DNA from: Frankia nepalensis
Lineage (GTDB): Bacteria > Actinomycetota > Actinomycetes > Frankiales > Frankiaceae
Reading direction: 5' to 3'
Length of the DNA: 64,000 nucleotides
NCBI RefSeq assembly: GCF_016786325.1
Contig: NZ_JADWYU010000205.1
Span: forward strand, 1-64,000
In this document: piece after piece, positions 31,282 through 40,173 of the stretch
How positions within the stretch are numbered: position 1 is the stretch's first letter
How the letters are laid out: every line of letters begins with the position of its first letter
Made by a program: the position numbers and the translations under genes
The notes under the pieces: model-generated
Told to the model about the DNA's origin: nothing
The model's input: the letters and a program-made list of their open reading frames with translations, nothing else
The model's database searches: none

Positions 31282-33038
31282 GCGTTCTCCTTCAGGGCGG
31301 GCGCCGCGTCGGGCGGGGCGGGCGCCGCGTCGGGGGCGGCGGGCACGGCGGGCGCCGCGTCGGAGGCGCCGACGGCGGCCCCGAAGGCGCGGACCATGTC
31401 GGAGGCGGCGTGCGCGGGGCTCGCGCCGGCGACGATCCGGTCCGGTCGCAGCAATAGCACGGACTCCGGGTGCGCGTCGAACCAGCGCTTGAGCGCGCCG
31501 TCCAGGTCGCCGACGACCAGCACCGGGTCGTCGGGCGCCGAACCAGCGGACTCACGGCCATCCGGCTGCGGCGCGTCCCAGCGCAGCTGCACCGCGGGGC
31601 GAGCCTCCACCAGGCGGACACCGAGGTGGGCCAGGCGGCGCTGCGCGTCGTCGTCCAGGATCTGGCGCGGGTCGTTGTTCCAGGCGACGAGGGCGAACCA
31701 CGGGCCGAGCGCGTCGTCCAGCCTGACCGACGGGGTGGCGCGCGTGCTGACGGTCGGCTGGATGAACAGCCGGCCCACCGGGCTCGGCTCGCTCACCGAG
31801 CCGACGCGGGTCAGCGCGCCCACGCGCATCGTCGGCATCGGCTTGAACTTCATCGTCACGATGTAGGTCTTCGCCTTCGGGATGGCCGACAGGCCCCGGA
31901 AGAACAGGTCGCGGGCCAGCGCGCCGAACCGGTTCGTGACGGAGACGGCCTGCCCCACCCGGCGGGACAGGTCGATCATCGCGCGGGCGTGGTCGCGGCG
32001 CTCGGACTCGTAGCTGTCGAGGAGCTGGTCGCCGGCGAGCCCCCGGCACACCATCGCGAGCTTCCAGGACAGGTTCAGCGCGTCGCGGATGCCGCTGTTG
32101 TAGCCCTGCCCCTGCCACACCGGCATGATGTGCGCCGCGTCGCCGACCAGGAAGACCCGCCCGACCCGGAAGTGCTCCGCGAGCCGGGCGTGGTGGTTGT
32201 AGACCCGGCGGCGGATGACGTCGACCTTCGCGGTCGGCGGGACGATCGGCGCGAGCAGGCGGGCGAGGAACTCGTCGGTCATCGCGTCCGCCTCGGTCTC
32301 GCCGGGCTTGAGCATGAACTCGAACCGGCGGATGCCGTGCGGGATGCTGATCGAGACGTACGGGCGGCGCGGGTCGCAGCAGACGTACGCGCCGGGGCGG
32401 CCGAGCGGGTCGTTGCGGATGTCGATGACGAACCACTGCGCGTCGGCGGTGCTGCCATCGAAACGCAGACCGAGCAGCGTCTCGCGGGTCGCGCTGGCGC
32501 CGCCGTCCGCGCCCACGGCGTAGGCGGCCCGCACCGTCCGCGCACCGTCCGGTGTCTCGACGGTCAGCGTCACGCCGTCGGCGTCCTGCGCGTAGCCCGT
32601 GACCCGGGACGAGAACCGCACGTCGACGTTGTCGAAGCGCCCGAGGCCGTCGAACAGCACGCGGTCCGCGAGCGGCTGGACGAAGCCGTTGCGCCGCGGC
32701 CAGCCGAACTCCGCGGTCGGTGGCGCGAGCCGCGCCAGGTCGCGCTGCTTCGCGTCGACGAAGGCGAGCAGCTGGTGCGGGATCGTGTGTGGCAGGACGT
32801 CGTCGACCAAGCCCACCGCCTGGAACGTCCGCAGCGTCTCGTCGTCCATCCCGACGCCGCGGGGGAAGTCGATGAGCGCTGGGCCCGCCTCGAGGACCGC
32901 GACGCGCAGCCCGTGCAGGCCGAGAAGGTTGGCGGTCATCAGCCCGCTGGGGCCGGCCCCGACCACGGCGACGTCGACGTCGGTCCCGTGGGAGAGGGCA
33001 GGCGTGCCGGGCTGTGCCGCGCCGACCTGAGTGGACAC
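31278..33038 (-). CDS. mhpA: 3-(3-hydroxyphenyl)propionate hydroxylase-type FAD monooxygenase
   Basis: 586-aa group A flavin hydroxylase. FAD motif G-A-G-P-S-G is at 27-32; the later G-D-A-A-H-I-M-P-V-W-Q-G-Q-G-Y-N-S-G-I-R-D-A is the second FAD-binding motif with the MhpA-type Q-G-x-N/Y pattern. The start is GTG 33038 with GAGGAG 5 nt upstream; the adjacent GTG at 33041 is an alternative. The C-terminal about 45 residues are Ala/Pro/Asp repeats (31290-31420). It should ortho-hydroxylate a phenolic ring to a catechol using NADH and O2. It is first in an operon that has no ring-cleaving dioxygenase gene. Confidence 0.88.
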   Translation of the reverse strand: MSTQVGAAQPGTPALSHGTDVDVAVVGAGPSGLMTANLLGLHGLRVAVLEAGPALIDFPRGVGMDDETLRTFQAVGLVDDVLPHTIPHQLLAFVDAKQRDLARLAPPTAEFGWPRRNGFVQPLADRVLFDGLGRFDNVDVRFSSRVTGYAQDADGVTLTVETPDGARTVRAAYAVGADGGASATRETLLGLRFDGSTADAQWFVIDIRNDPLGRPGAYVCCDPRRPYVSISIPHGIRRFEFMLKPGETEADAMTDEFLARLLAPIVPPTAKVDVIRRRVYNHHARLAEHFRVGRVFLVGDAAHIMPVWQGQGYNSGIRDALNLSWKLAMVCRGLAGDQLLDSYESERRDHARAMIDLSRRVGQAVSVTNRFGALARDLFFRGLSAIPKAKTYIVTMKFKPMPTMRVGALTRVGSVSEPSPVGRLFIQPTVSTRATPSVRLDDALGPWFALVAWNNDPRQILDDDAQRRLAHLGVRLVEARPAVQLRWDAPQPDGRESAGSAPDDPVLVVGDLDGALKRWFDAHPESVLLLRPDRIVAGASPAHAASDMVRAFGAAVGASDAAPAVPAAPDAAPAPPDAAPALKENA

Positions 33039-33309
33039 CACGACTCCTCGGGTGGCAGGTGCCGTGCGCGGGCTCGCCGCGCGGAGCACGCTCACCGTTG
33101 CGCACAGTTGGGCAGGATCCGCAGCCACGCAGGATCCATAGCGATCCGGCGATCGTGCAGTATCTGCAACGAGGTATTCAATAACTGCGAAAAATCTAGT
33201 AACGTGCGCCCGACGCGTCAACCCCGCCCGTGCGTCCGCCAGGGGCACCTCAGCGGCCCCCATGGCCTGGACACACGGGCGGCGCTCCCCTTCACCGAGG
33301 ACGTGATCA
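33039..33309. promoter_or_regulatory. Divergent promoter region, mhpA / CoA ligase
   Basis: A 271-bp region with a locally AT-rich core at about 33165-33205. A palindrome TGCAG-TAT-CTGCA lies at 33156-33168 and is the best candidate for the IclR-type regulator's site. No gene seen. Confidence 0.45.
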
Positions 33310-34986
33310 ATGTCGACCGGTCCCCTGCCTCCGTGGCTGGCCCTGTACCCGGCGCGCGTCGACCCCTCGCCGACGATCGCCCACGAGTCGGTCGTGGCGG
33401 CGTGGGAGGCCCGGGTGGCCGCGAACCCCGAGCGCGCGGCGGTGCGCTACTTCGACGGGTCGCTGTCCGCGGCCGAGCTCGACGCGCACGCCGACGCGCT
33501 GGCCGCCGAGCTGCAGGACCGGGGCGTCCGCCGGGGTGACCGTGTCGGCATCTACCTGCAGAACGTGCCCTACTACCCGATCAGCCTGATCGCGATCTGG
33601 AAGGCCGGCGCCACCGCCGTCCCGCTCAACCCGATGTACCGCGGGCCGGAGCTACGCCGCCTGATCGAGGACTCGGAGACCTCCGGGGTCATCGCGGCCC
33701 GGGGCACGGACGGCGAGGTCCGCGAGACGCTCGCCGGCACCGCCGTGGAGTGGGTGCTTTCCGGCTCGGCACGCGACTTCCAGACCCGCGACGACCCGCG
33801 GGTGTTCCCGGACGTGGCGGAGCCCGCGCCCTCACCGGACGGCGACCTCGGCGCCATCCTCGCCGCGCGGCGCGGCGAGCGCCCCGAGCCCGTCGTCGCC
33901 CGGCTCGACGACACCGCGTTCATCACCTACACCTCGGGGACCACCGGCCCCCCGAAGGGCGCGCTGAACACCCACCGCAACTACCTGCACGCGGTGCTGA
34001 ACTACGGCGGCTGGCTGGGCCTGGAGCCCGGTGACGTCTCCTTCGCCATCGCGCCGCTCTTCCACATCACCGGTCTCTCGCTCAACGCCGGCATCGCGCT
34101 GCTGAACGACGCGACGCTCAGCATGAGCGGGCGCTTCGAGCCGGCGGTCGTCCTGGACGCCTTCCGCGAGCATGGAGTCACCACGACGATCGGCTCGATC
34201 ACCGCCTTCAACGCGTTCTTCCGGGTGGCGGACGCCGGCCCCGAGCACTTCAAGACGATCAAGCTGCTCTACTCCGGTGGAGCACCGATCCCGCCGGCGA
34301 CGATCGAGGCGTTCCGCGCCCGCTTCGGCCCCTACCTGCACAACATCTGGGGCATGACGGAGACGACGGGCGGCGGCATCGCCGTTCCGCCCGGCGCCGT
34401 CGCCCCCGTGCACCAGCCGAGCGGCACCCTGTCCATCGGCGTGCCGGCGCCGAACGTGACCGTCGAGATCATCGACGCCGCGGGCGTGCCGCGGCCGCCC
34501 GGCGAGGAGGGAGAGCTCGTCTTCACCGCGCCGCAGGTGGTCCCCGGGTACTGGCGCAACCCGGACGCGACCGCGCACGCGTTACCCGGCGGCCGGCTGC
34601 ACACCGGCGACGTCGCCGTGATGGACGCCGAGGGATGGATCTACCTCGTCGACCGGATCAAGGACCAGATCAACACCTCCGGCTTCAAGGTCTGGCCGCG
34701 TGAGGTGGAGGACGTCCTCTACGAGCACCCGGCGGTCTTCGAGGCGGCCGTGGTCGGCGTCCCGGACGAGTACCGCGGCGAGCTGGTCGCCGCCTACGTC
34801 TCGCTGCGCGACGGCGCGGCGGCCAGCGAGGAGGAGCTCGTCGCCTTCGCGAAGGAGCGCCTCGCGGCCTACAAGCGTCCCCGGCGCGTGGTCATCATCC
34901 CGGCGCTGCCGAAGACCGCGACCGGGAAGATCCAGCGGGCGGTGCTGCGCGAGCAGCAGGGCTCGCAGTGCAGCGATCGGCGCTGA
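33310..34986 (+). CDS. Acyl-CoA synthetase (AMP-forming)
   Basis: 558-aa ANL-superfamily ligase. ATP-binding motif Y-T-S-G-T-T-G-P-P-K-G, then MWGMTETTGGG-type substrate region (NIWGMTETTGGGIAVP), hinge RLHTGDVAVMDAEGWIYLVDRIKDQINTSGFKVWPREVED and the C-terminal catalytic Lys in K-T-A-T-G-K-I-Q. Divergent from the mhp operon and followed by two acyl-CoA dehydrogenase genes, it likely activates an aryl- or cycloalkyl-propionate or similar acid for side-chain beta-oxidation. One TTA codon lies near residue 425. Confidence 0.92.
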   Translation: MSTGPLPPWLALYPARVDPSPTIAHESVVAAWEARVAANPERAAVRYFDGSLSAAELDAHADALAAELQDRGVRRGDRVGIYLQNVPYYPISLIAIWKAGATAVPLNPMYRGPELRRLIEDSETSGVIAARGTDGEVRETLAGTAVEWVLSGSARDFQTRDDPRVFPDVAEPAPSPDGDLGAILAARRGERPEPVVARLDDTAFITYTSGTTGPPKGALNTHRNYLHAVLNYGGWLGLEPGDVSFAIAPLFHITGLSLNAGIALLNDATLSMSGRFEPAVVLDAFREHGVTTTIGSITAFNAFFRVADAGPEHFKTIKLLYSGGAPIPPATIEAFRARFGPYLHNIWGMTETTGGGIAVPPGAVAPVHQPSGTLSIGVPAPNVTVEIIDAAGVPRPPGEEGELVFTAPQVVPGYWRNPDATAHALPGGRLHTGDVAVMDAEGWIYLVDRIKDQINTSGFKVWPREVEDVLYEHPAVFEAAVVGVPDEYRGELVAAYVSLRDGAAASEEELVAFAKERLAAYKRPRRVVIIPALPKTATGKIQRAVLREQQGSQCSDRR

Positions 34987-35111
34987 CCGGCGCCGGTCCC
35001 GCATACGTCGACAGTTCTGTTTCGCGCGACCAGAGCGCGCGGCGCGGTAGGGAGAGTGATTCGTGGCGGCGTACGCCCTGATCGAGTCGGCGTCCGGCTT
35101 CGGAGGTCGGG

Positions 35112-36134
35112 ATGCAGTCTGAGTTCGACGAGGACCAACGGCTGTGGCAGAGCACCGTGCGCGAGGTGCTCGCCAAGGAGTGCACGCCGGCGCTCGTGCG
35201 CGCGGTCGTCGACGCGGACGCGGACCCGGCCGGGCTGTGGCAGACCTACACCAACCTGGGCTGGACCCAGCTCGTCGACGCCAGCGAGATGGTCGAGCTC
35301 GCCATCCTGGTGGAGGAGCTGGGGCGCGCCACCGACCCGACCCCCTTCCTGGCGACGATGACCCAGTTCGTCCCGCTGGCGCCGGGCGTGGCCGAGCCCA
35401 AGCAGACGGGCGCCGCCGTGTACGAGGGCGTCACCGCCCGACGCGACGGCGACGGCTGGGTGCTGGACGGCGCCGCCCGCCACGTGCTGGACGCCGACCG
35501 GGCCGACTGGCTGGCCGTCGTCACCGCCGAGGGCGTCTTCGCGCTCCCCGCGGCGCGGGCGACGATCCGGCGCGTCCCCGTCTTCGACCCGGTGCTGCAC
35601 GTCGGCGAGGTGACCCTGGCCGGCGTGCGCGTCGCCGACGGCGCCCTGACCGGCGCCGACCCGGAGAAGGCCCGCCACCAGGCGCTCACCGGCCTGGCGA
35701 TCACCATGGTGGGCGCCTGCCAGCGCGTCCTGGACCTGGTGCTCGAGCACGCGCGGACCCGCCAGCAGTTCGGTGTGCCGATCGGCTCGTTCCAGGCCGT
35801 GAAGCACAAGGCGGCCGACATGCATGTGGCGATCGAGCGGGCCAGGGCCCTGGCCTACTTCGCGGCGCTGACCATCGCCACGAACGACCCCCGGCGCCGG
35901 CTCGCGGCCTCCATGGCCAAGGCGTCGGCCGGCGAATGCCAGTCGGTCGTGTTCCGGCACGGCCTGCAGTTGTTCGGCGGCATGGGCTACACGTGGGAGA
36001 ACGACCTGCAGTTCGCGCTGAAGCGGGCCAAGGCCGGCGAGGCGCTCCTCGGCGGCGCGGACGAGCACCGGGCCCTGGTCGCGAAGGAAAGCCTGGCTCT
36101 GACGGGGGTGGACAGCCGTGCAGCTCACGTTTGA
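35112..36134 (+). CDS. Acyl-CoA dehydrogenase, small subunit-like (FadE)
   Basis: 340-aa ACAD-family protein, shorter than the usual 380-400. The N-terminal helical part (MQSEFDEDQRLWQSTVREVLAKECTPALVRAVVDADADPAG) and the C-terminal RTRQQFGVPIGSFQAVKHKAADMHVAIERARAL and HGLQLFGGMGYTWENDLQFALKRAK are clear. Short members of this type pair with a full-length partner to form the heterotetramers described for steroid side-chain FadE/ChsE enzymes. Its 3' end overlaps the next ACAD gene by 17 bp, which supports such a complex. Confidence 0.88.
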   Translation: MQSEFDEDQRLWQSTVREVLAKECTPALVRAVVDADADPAGLWQTYTNLGWTQLVDASEMVELAILVEELGRATDPTPFLATMTQFVPLAPGVAEPKQTGAAVYEGVTARRDGDGWVLDGAARHVLDADRADWLAVVTAEGVFALPAARATIRRVPVFDPVLHVGEVTLAGVRVADGALTGADPEKARHQALTGLAITMVGACQRVLDLVLEHARTRQQFGVPIGSFQAVKHKAADMHVAIERARALAYFAALTIATNDPRRRLAASMAKASAGECQSVVFRHGLQLFGGMGYTWENDLQFALKRAKAGEALLGGADEHRALVAKESLALTGVDSRAAHV

Positions 36135-37293
36135 CGACGACGTCGAGGCGTTCCGCGCCGAGTTCGTGGCGTTCCTCGAGGCGAACCTGCCGAGCGCGGG
36201 CGAGGCCGACCGGCCCTCGCGCTCGACCGCCGACATCCCGGAGTGGGCCCGGCGCTGGCAGCGGCTGCAGTTCGACGCCGGCTGGCTGCTGCCCGGCAAC
36301 CCGCCCGAGTTCGGCGGCCGTAACGCCGGCATCCTGCAGCAGTACGTCCACCTGGAGGAGCTGTCGAAGCGGCGGATCCTGCACAGTTTCAACCCGCAGG
36401 GCGTCGGCATCATCGCGGCCTCCCTGCTCTCGTTCGGCACTCCCGAGCAGAAGCGCCGCTGGGCCGTGCCACTGCTGCGCGCCGAGATCACCGCGGCCCT
36501 CGGGATGAGCGAGCCGGGCGCCGGGTCCGACCTCGCCTCGCTGCGGACCAGGGCCGTGCTGGACGGTGACCATTTCGTGGTCAACGGGCAGAAGGTGTGG
36601 ACGTCGGGCGCCCACGACGCCGACGTCATCCTGACCTTCGTCCGCACCGACCCGGACGCGCCCAAGCACAAGGGCATCAGCGTGCTGCTGATCCCGAGCG
36701 ACACCCCCGGGGTGACCCGCCGGCCGTTCGGCTCGATCGCGAGCCCCGACGACCTCGACTTCAACGAGGTCTTCTTCGACAACGCCCGGGTCCCCGCGGA
36801 GAACCTGGTCGGCCCGCTCAACGGGGGCTGGGGCGTCGCGAACGGGTCTCTCGGGCATGAGCGCACCCTGCTGTGGCTGATCTTCGCCGAGCGGCTGGCG
36901 GACCTGCTGGTGGACTTCCACCCGGTCACGACGCTCGACGAGGACCGGTACGCGACTCTCGTGATGGACGCCCACGCCCTGCGGTGGATGGGCTCGGCGG
37001 CGCTGGCCAGGGAGGCCCGCGGCGAGCAGGACGTGGCCGCCCTGTCGGTGCTGAAGCTGCTCGGGTCCGAGGCGGCGCAGGCGGCCACCGAGGCCGCGTT
37101 CGAGTCGGCGGGCGCCGACGCGCTCGACCACCCGGTGCTCACGGGCCCCCTGTCCCACCTGAGCCTGGAGGCGTACGTCAGCGGATGGTTCGAGCGCTAC
37201 GCCCGCACGTTCTCGGGAACGATCGCCGGCGGCACCTCGGAGATCCAGCGCACCATCATCGCCGAGCGGGTGCTCGGGCTGCCCCGCGGCTGA
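36118..37293 (+). CDS. Acyl-CoA dehydrogenase, partner subunit
   Basis: 391-aa ACAD read from GTG 36118 inside the end of the preceding gene. FAD/substrate loop A-L-G-M-S-E-P-G-A-G-S-D is at about residues 131-142, VNGQKVWTSGAHDADVI follows, and the C-terminal F-S-G-T-I-A-G-G-T-S-E-I-Q-R-T-I-I-A-E-R-V-L-G is complete. It oxidises an acyl-CoA to the 2-enoyl-CoA, probably as a complex with the overlapping small subunit. A 29-bp terminator-like hairpin begins 27 bp past its stop. Confidence 0.92.
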   Translation: MQLTFDDDVEAFRAEFVAFLEANLPSAGEADRPSRSTADIPEWARRWQRLQFDAGWLLPGNPPEFGGRNAGILQQYVHLEELSKRRILHSFNPQGVGIIAASLLSFGTPEQKRRWAVPLLRAEITAALGMSEPGAGSDLASLRTRAVLDGDHFVVNGQKVWTSGAHDADVILTFVRTDPDAPKHKGISVLLIPSDTPGVTRRPFGSIASPDDLDFNEVFFDNARVPAENLVGPLNGGWGVANGSLGHERTLLWLIFAERLADLLVDFHPVTTLDEDRYATLVMDAHALRWMGSAALAREARGEQDVAALSVLKLLGSEAAQAATEAAFESAGADALDHPVLTGPLSHLSLEAYVSGWFERYARTFSGTIAGGTSEIQRTIIAERVLGLPRG

Positions 37294-37320
37294 ACGCCCC
37301 CTGACGGGCGAGCTCGACGA

Positions 37321-37349
37321 CCTTCACCGGGCCAGCGGCCCGGTGAAGG
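37321..37349. terminator. Convergent-gene hairpin terminator
   Basis: CCTTCACCGGG (37321-37331) pairs with CCCGGTGAAGG (37339-37349): an 11-bp perfect stem with a 7-nt loop. It lies between the plus-strand ACAD operon and the minus-strand SnoaL gene, and its right arm merges with the first unit of a tandem repeat. Confidence 0.7.
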
Positions 37350-37472
37350 TCCGCCGAGCCGCGAAGGTCCGCCGAGCCGCGAGGGTCCGCCGGGCCGCGA
37401 GGGTCCGCCGGGCCGCGAGGGTCCGCCGGGCCGCGAGGGTCCGCCGGGCCGCGAGGGTTCCGAGAGCCGCGG
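37347..37472. repeat. 18-bp tandem repeat array, seven units
   Basis: Units of the form RGGTCCGCCGRGCCGCGA repeat without gaps: two with A variants (37347-37382), four identical with G variants (37383-37454) and one degenerate unit (37455-37472). The graded similarity suggests growth by slippage. The array ends 6 bp before the stop of the minus-strand SnoaL gene and would be read as Gly/Ser-Pro-Ala-Asp repeats if that stop were lost. Confidence 0.85.
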
Positions 37473-37478
37473 CCGCGC

Positions 37479-37913
37479 TCAGCCAGCGCCACCCGGCTTG
37501 TTGACGAACCAGACGAGTTGCTCGACGAGCTTCTCGCTCTTCCAGCCGTCCGGTGTGCGCACGAAGTCGTGGAAGTAGTAGCCGCCGCAGTAGCTCGGCT
37601 CGGCCATGCCCGGCAGCTGCATCGGGTTGTAGAACTGGGCGATCACCCTGGCACGGTCGCCGTCGAGGTCGATCTCCGTGTTGGTGATGTAGTGGAGCTT
37701 CCACGGCGCCTTGCCCAGGCCCTGCTCGAGCATGATCGCCATCTCGTCGCGTTTGGCGACGGGCAGCAGGCTCGACGTCGAGGTGTAGTCGATGACCGCC
37801 TCGGGCGTGAACACCGACTTCCACAGCTCGAAGTCGTTCGTGTCCACACCCCGGGCGTAGCGTGCCAGCTGCTCGGAGATCTCGAGCTTGTCGGCGAGCG
37901 CCTGCAGGTCCAT
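37479..37913 (-). CDS. SnoaL-like / NTF2-fold protein
   Basis: 144-aa single-domain protein. LADKLEISEQLARYARGVDTNDFELWKSVFTPEAVIDYTS and FYFHDFVRTPDGWKSEKL-type blocks are typical of the SnoaL-like_4 (scytalone-dehydratase/ring-hydroxylating small-subunit-like) group. Members isomerise, dehydrate or simply bind small hydrophobic substrates. It lies 47 bp downstream of the SDR gene on the same strand, so both likely act on one intermediate. Exact reaction unknown. Confidence 0.85.
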   Translation of the reverse strand: MDLQALADKLEISEQLARYARGVDTNDFELWKSVFTPEAVIDYTSTSSLLPVAKRDEMAIMLEQGLGKAPWKLHYITNTEIDLDGDRARVIAQFYNPMQLPGMAEPSYCGGYYFHDFVRTPDGWKSEKLVEQLVWFVNKPGGAG

Positions 37914-37927
37914 CGAGGTTCCTCTCA

Positions 37928-37970
37928 GCTCACGGTCCGGTATCCGCTCACGGTCCGGTATCAGCTCACG
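37928..37970. repeat. 17-bp tandem repeat across the SDR stop codon
   Basis: GCTCACGGTCCGGTATC occurs at 37928-37944 and, with one change between units, at 37946-37962, followed by a partial third copy. The stop of the SDR gene (37961-37963) lies in it, and the array fills the gap to the SnoaL start. Confidence 0.7.
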
Positions 37971-38707
37971 GTCAGGCCGTTGTCGACGACGTGGACGGCA
38001 CCGGTGATCGACTTCGCCTCACCCGACGCGAGGAAGGCGAACAGCGCCGCGATCTCCTCGGGCATCGCGACGCCTCGGTAGCCGGCCATCCGCCGCGCCA
38101 GGTCCGGGTCCCGGTCCTCGGGGAACGTCACGGTCCTGGCGATGTTGGTCAGGGTCCCGGCCGGCGCGATCGCGTTGACCCGCAGCGGGGTCTTGATGAA
38201 CTCGACGGCGAGCGACCTGGTCAGCTGGATGAGGCCGCCCTTGCTCGCCGCGTAGGCGGCCGAGTAGGGAACGCCCTGGACACCGGCGTTGGACGCGATG
38301 TTGATGATCGTGCCGCCGGCCGCCAGCAGGTGCGGGATCGCCGCCTGGGACAGGAAGAACGGGCCGTCGAGGTTCACCGCCAGCGTGCGCCGGTACTGCT
38401 CGACGCTCGTCTCGGTGGTGTGCGCCGGCCGGTAGATCCCGGCGACGTTGCCCAGCACGTCGAGGCGGCCGAACTCCGACACGGCGGCCGCCACCGCCTC
38501 GGCGCACGCGGCCGGGTCGGCGACGTCGACGACCCGGACCGACACCGTCCCGCTCGCCAGCGCCTTGGTCTCCGCCAGCGCGCCCTCGTCGATGTCGACC
38601 GCGAGCACCGACGCGCCCTCACCCGCCAGCCGGATGGTGATCGCGCGGCCCATGCCCGACGCCGCACCGGTGATGAGTGCCGCTTTGCCCGCAAACCGTC
38701 CCGTCAT
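37961..38707 (-). CDS. Short-chain dehydrogenase/reductase
   Basis: 248-aa classical SDR. Cofactor motif T-G-A-A-S-G-M-G at about 14-21, acidic residue after beta-2 (AVDIDEG) favouring NAD(H), NVAGIYRP in place of NNAG, catalytic Tyr and Lys in Y-A-A-S-K. Oxidises or reduces a hydroxy/keto group. Coupled downstream to a SnoaL-like protein. A half KstR-like sequence (TAGAAC) lies just before the ATG but lacks the second arm. Confidence 0.9.
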   Translation of the reverse strand: MTGRFAGKAALITGAASGMGRAITIRLAGEGASVLAVDIDEGALAETKALASGTVSVRVVDVADPAACAEAVAAAVSEFGRLDVLGNVAGIYRPAHTTETSVEQYRRTLAVNLDGPFFLSQAAIPHLLAAGGTIINIASNAGVQGVPYSAAYAASKGGLIQLTRSLAVEFIKTPLRVNAIAPAGTLTNIARTVTFPEDRDPDLARRMAGYRGVAMPEEIAALFAFLASGEAKSITGAVHVVDNGLTVS

Positions 38708-38891
38708 GGCCGTGTTCTACCTCACGGACACCCGCGGGCGCACCCATTGAGGCTTCTATGTCAGTGCGCGAGACGCGGGCCGCCGAGGAAATTTGACGTC
38801 GAAGTCGACAAACTGCGAGCCTGTGGCGACGGCCACGTGACGATCCTGCTCAGGACCGACGTGGCCCGACGAGCGATCGAGGTTACGGACC

Positions 38892-40037
38892 ATGTTGCTG
38901 GAGCTGACCCCCGACCAGGAGGTCTTCCGGGAGGCGACCGCGCGGTTCCTCGCGGACCGGGTCCCCCCGGAGGTGATCCGCCGGCTGCGTGCCGACCCGG
39001 CCGGGTTCTCGCCGGACTACTGGAGCGCCGGCGCGGAGCTCGGCTGGACCTCGCTGCTCGCCCGCGAGGAGCACGGCGGCGGCCCGATCGGCGACGCCGC
39101 GCTCGTGGACCTCTCGATCCTCGCGCACGAGTTCGGCGCCCGTGCCGCCCCCGGCCCGCTCGCGTCCGCGAACGTCGTCGCCCACGCGCTGTCCACCTGG
39201 GGCGGCGAGGCCCACACCGCGGCCGTCGAGGCGGTGCTGTCCGGCGAGTCGCTCGCCACCTGCGCGCTCGGCGAGCCGGCGACGCCCGGCGAGCCGGCCG
39301 GCATACGGGTCCAGGTCCGCGCCGACGGGGGCGACGTCGTCCTCGACGGGACCGCCCGCCCGGTCGAGTCGGCCGCGGGGGCCGGCCACATCCTCGTCAC
39401 CGCGCGGGTGGCCGGCGCCGCCGGCCTCGCGCAGGTGCTGGTCCCGACGGCGGCCCCCGGCGTGACCGTCACTCCGATGCGCACGGTCGACCTGACCCGG
39501 CGGTTCTTCGCCGTGGGGTTCGACGGCGTGCGGCTGCCCGCCGACGCCGTCGTCGGCGAGTTCGGCGAGGCCGGCGAGCAGGTCGAACGCCAGCTGCAGG
39601 TCGCGCTGGCGCTGAGCTGCGCGGAGAGCGTCGGCGCGATGCAGACCGCGTTCGACCTGACCGTGAAATGGGCGTTCGAGCGCTACTCGTTCGGCCGGCC
39701 GCTGGCGTCCTACCAGGAGCTCAAGCACCGGTTCGCGGACATGAAGACCTGGCTGGAGGCGTCGCACGCCATCTCCGACAAGGCGACGGCGGCGGTCGAC
39801 GCCGGTGCGCCCGAGGCGGCGGAGCTGGCCAGCGCCGCGAAGGCCTACATCGGCGACTACGGCACCGAGCTCGCGCAGGACTGCGTCCAGATCCACGGCG
39901 GCATCGGCGTGACCTTCGAGCACGACCTGCACTTCTACCTGCGCCGCGTCACCCTCAACCGTGCCCTGCATGGCACCCCGGCCAGCCACCGGGCCCGCGT
40001 CACCGGCATCTTCGAGAACCTCAAGGAGCAGGCGTGA
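38892..40037 (+). CDS. Acyl-CoA dehydrogenase (FadE), first of second pair
   Basis: 381-aa ACAD. Typical N-terminal helices (MLLELTPDQEVFREATARFLADRVPPEVIRRLRADP), a divergent beta-domain without the usual SEPxAGSD loop (ATCALGEPATPGEPAG instead), and C-terminal WAFERYSFGRPLASYQELKHRFADMKTW and QIHGGIGVTFEHDLHFYLRR. Divergence of the FAD loop suggests it is the partner subunit in a heteromeric complex with the ACAD encoded 136 bp downstream. Substrate unknown. Confidence 0.9.
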   Translation: MLLELTPDQEVFREATARFLADRVPPEVIRRLRADPAGFSPDYWSAGAELGWTSLLAREEHGGGPIGDAALVDLSILAHEFGARAAPGPLASANVVAHALSTWGGEAHTAAVEAVLSGESLATCALGEPATPGEPAGIRVQVRADGGDVVLDGTARPVESAAGAGHILVTARVAGAAGLAQVLVPTAAPGVTVTPMRTVDLTRRFFAVGFDGVRLPADAVVGEFGEAGEQVERQLQVALALSCAESVGAMQTAFDLTVKWAFERYSFGRPLASYQELKHRFADMKTWLEASHAISDKATAAVDAGAPEAAELASAAKAYIGDYGTELAQDCVQIHGGIGVTFEHDLHFYLRRVTLNRALHGTPASHRARVTGIFENLKEQA

Positions 40038-40173
40038 GCGTAGGAGCAAGCGCGTGGAGCCGTCGTCCGAGGCGGACCTCCCAGATCGGCTACGCAAGCT
40101 CCGCCGATCCGGCAGGAACCCCGGAGGACGGCGGCGGAGCAAGTGCGGCGACGGAGCGAACCCGAGGTAGAGC
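40038..40173. repeat. Intergenic element with hairpin, shared with 49759-49790
   Basis: ACCTCCCAGATCG (40076-40088) and CGATCCGGCAGG (40105-40116) flank a hairpin GATCGGC/GCCGATC (40084-40090 with 40103-40109). The same blocks and a matching hairpin with a compensated base pair occur at 49759-49790. Confidence 0.55.

Noticed and set aside
37347-37472. CRISPR array
   Set aside because: The 18-bp units are contiguous with no unique spacers and no cas genes are present.
38700-38720. KstR-like site before the SDR gene
   Set aside because: Only one half (TAGAAC) is present; the second arm does not fit TNNAACNNGTTNNA.
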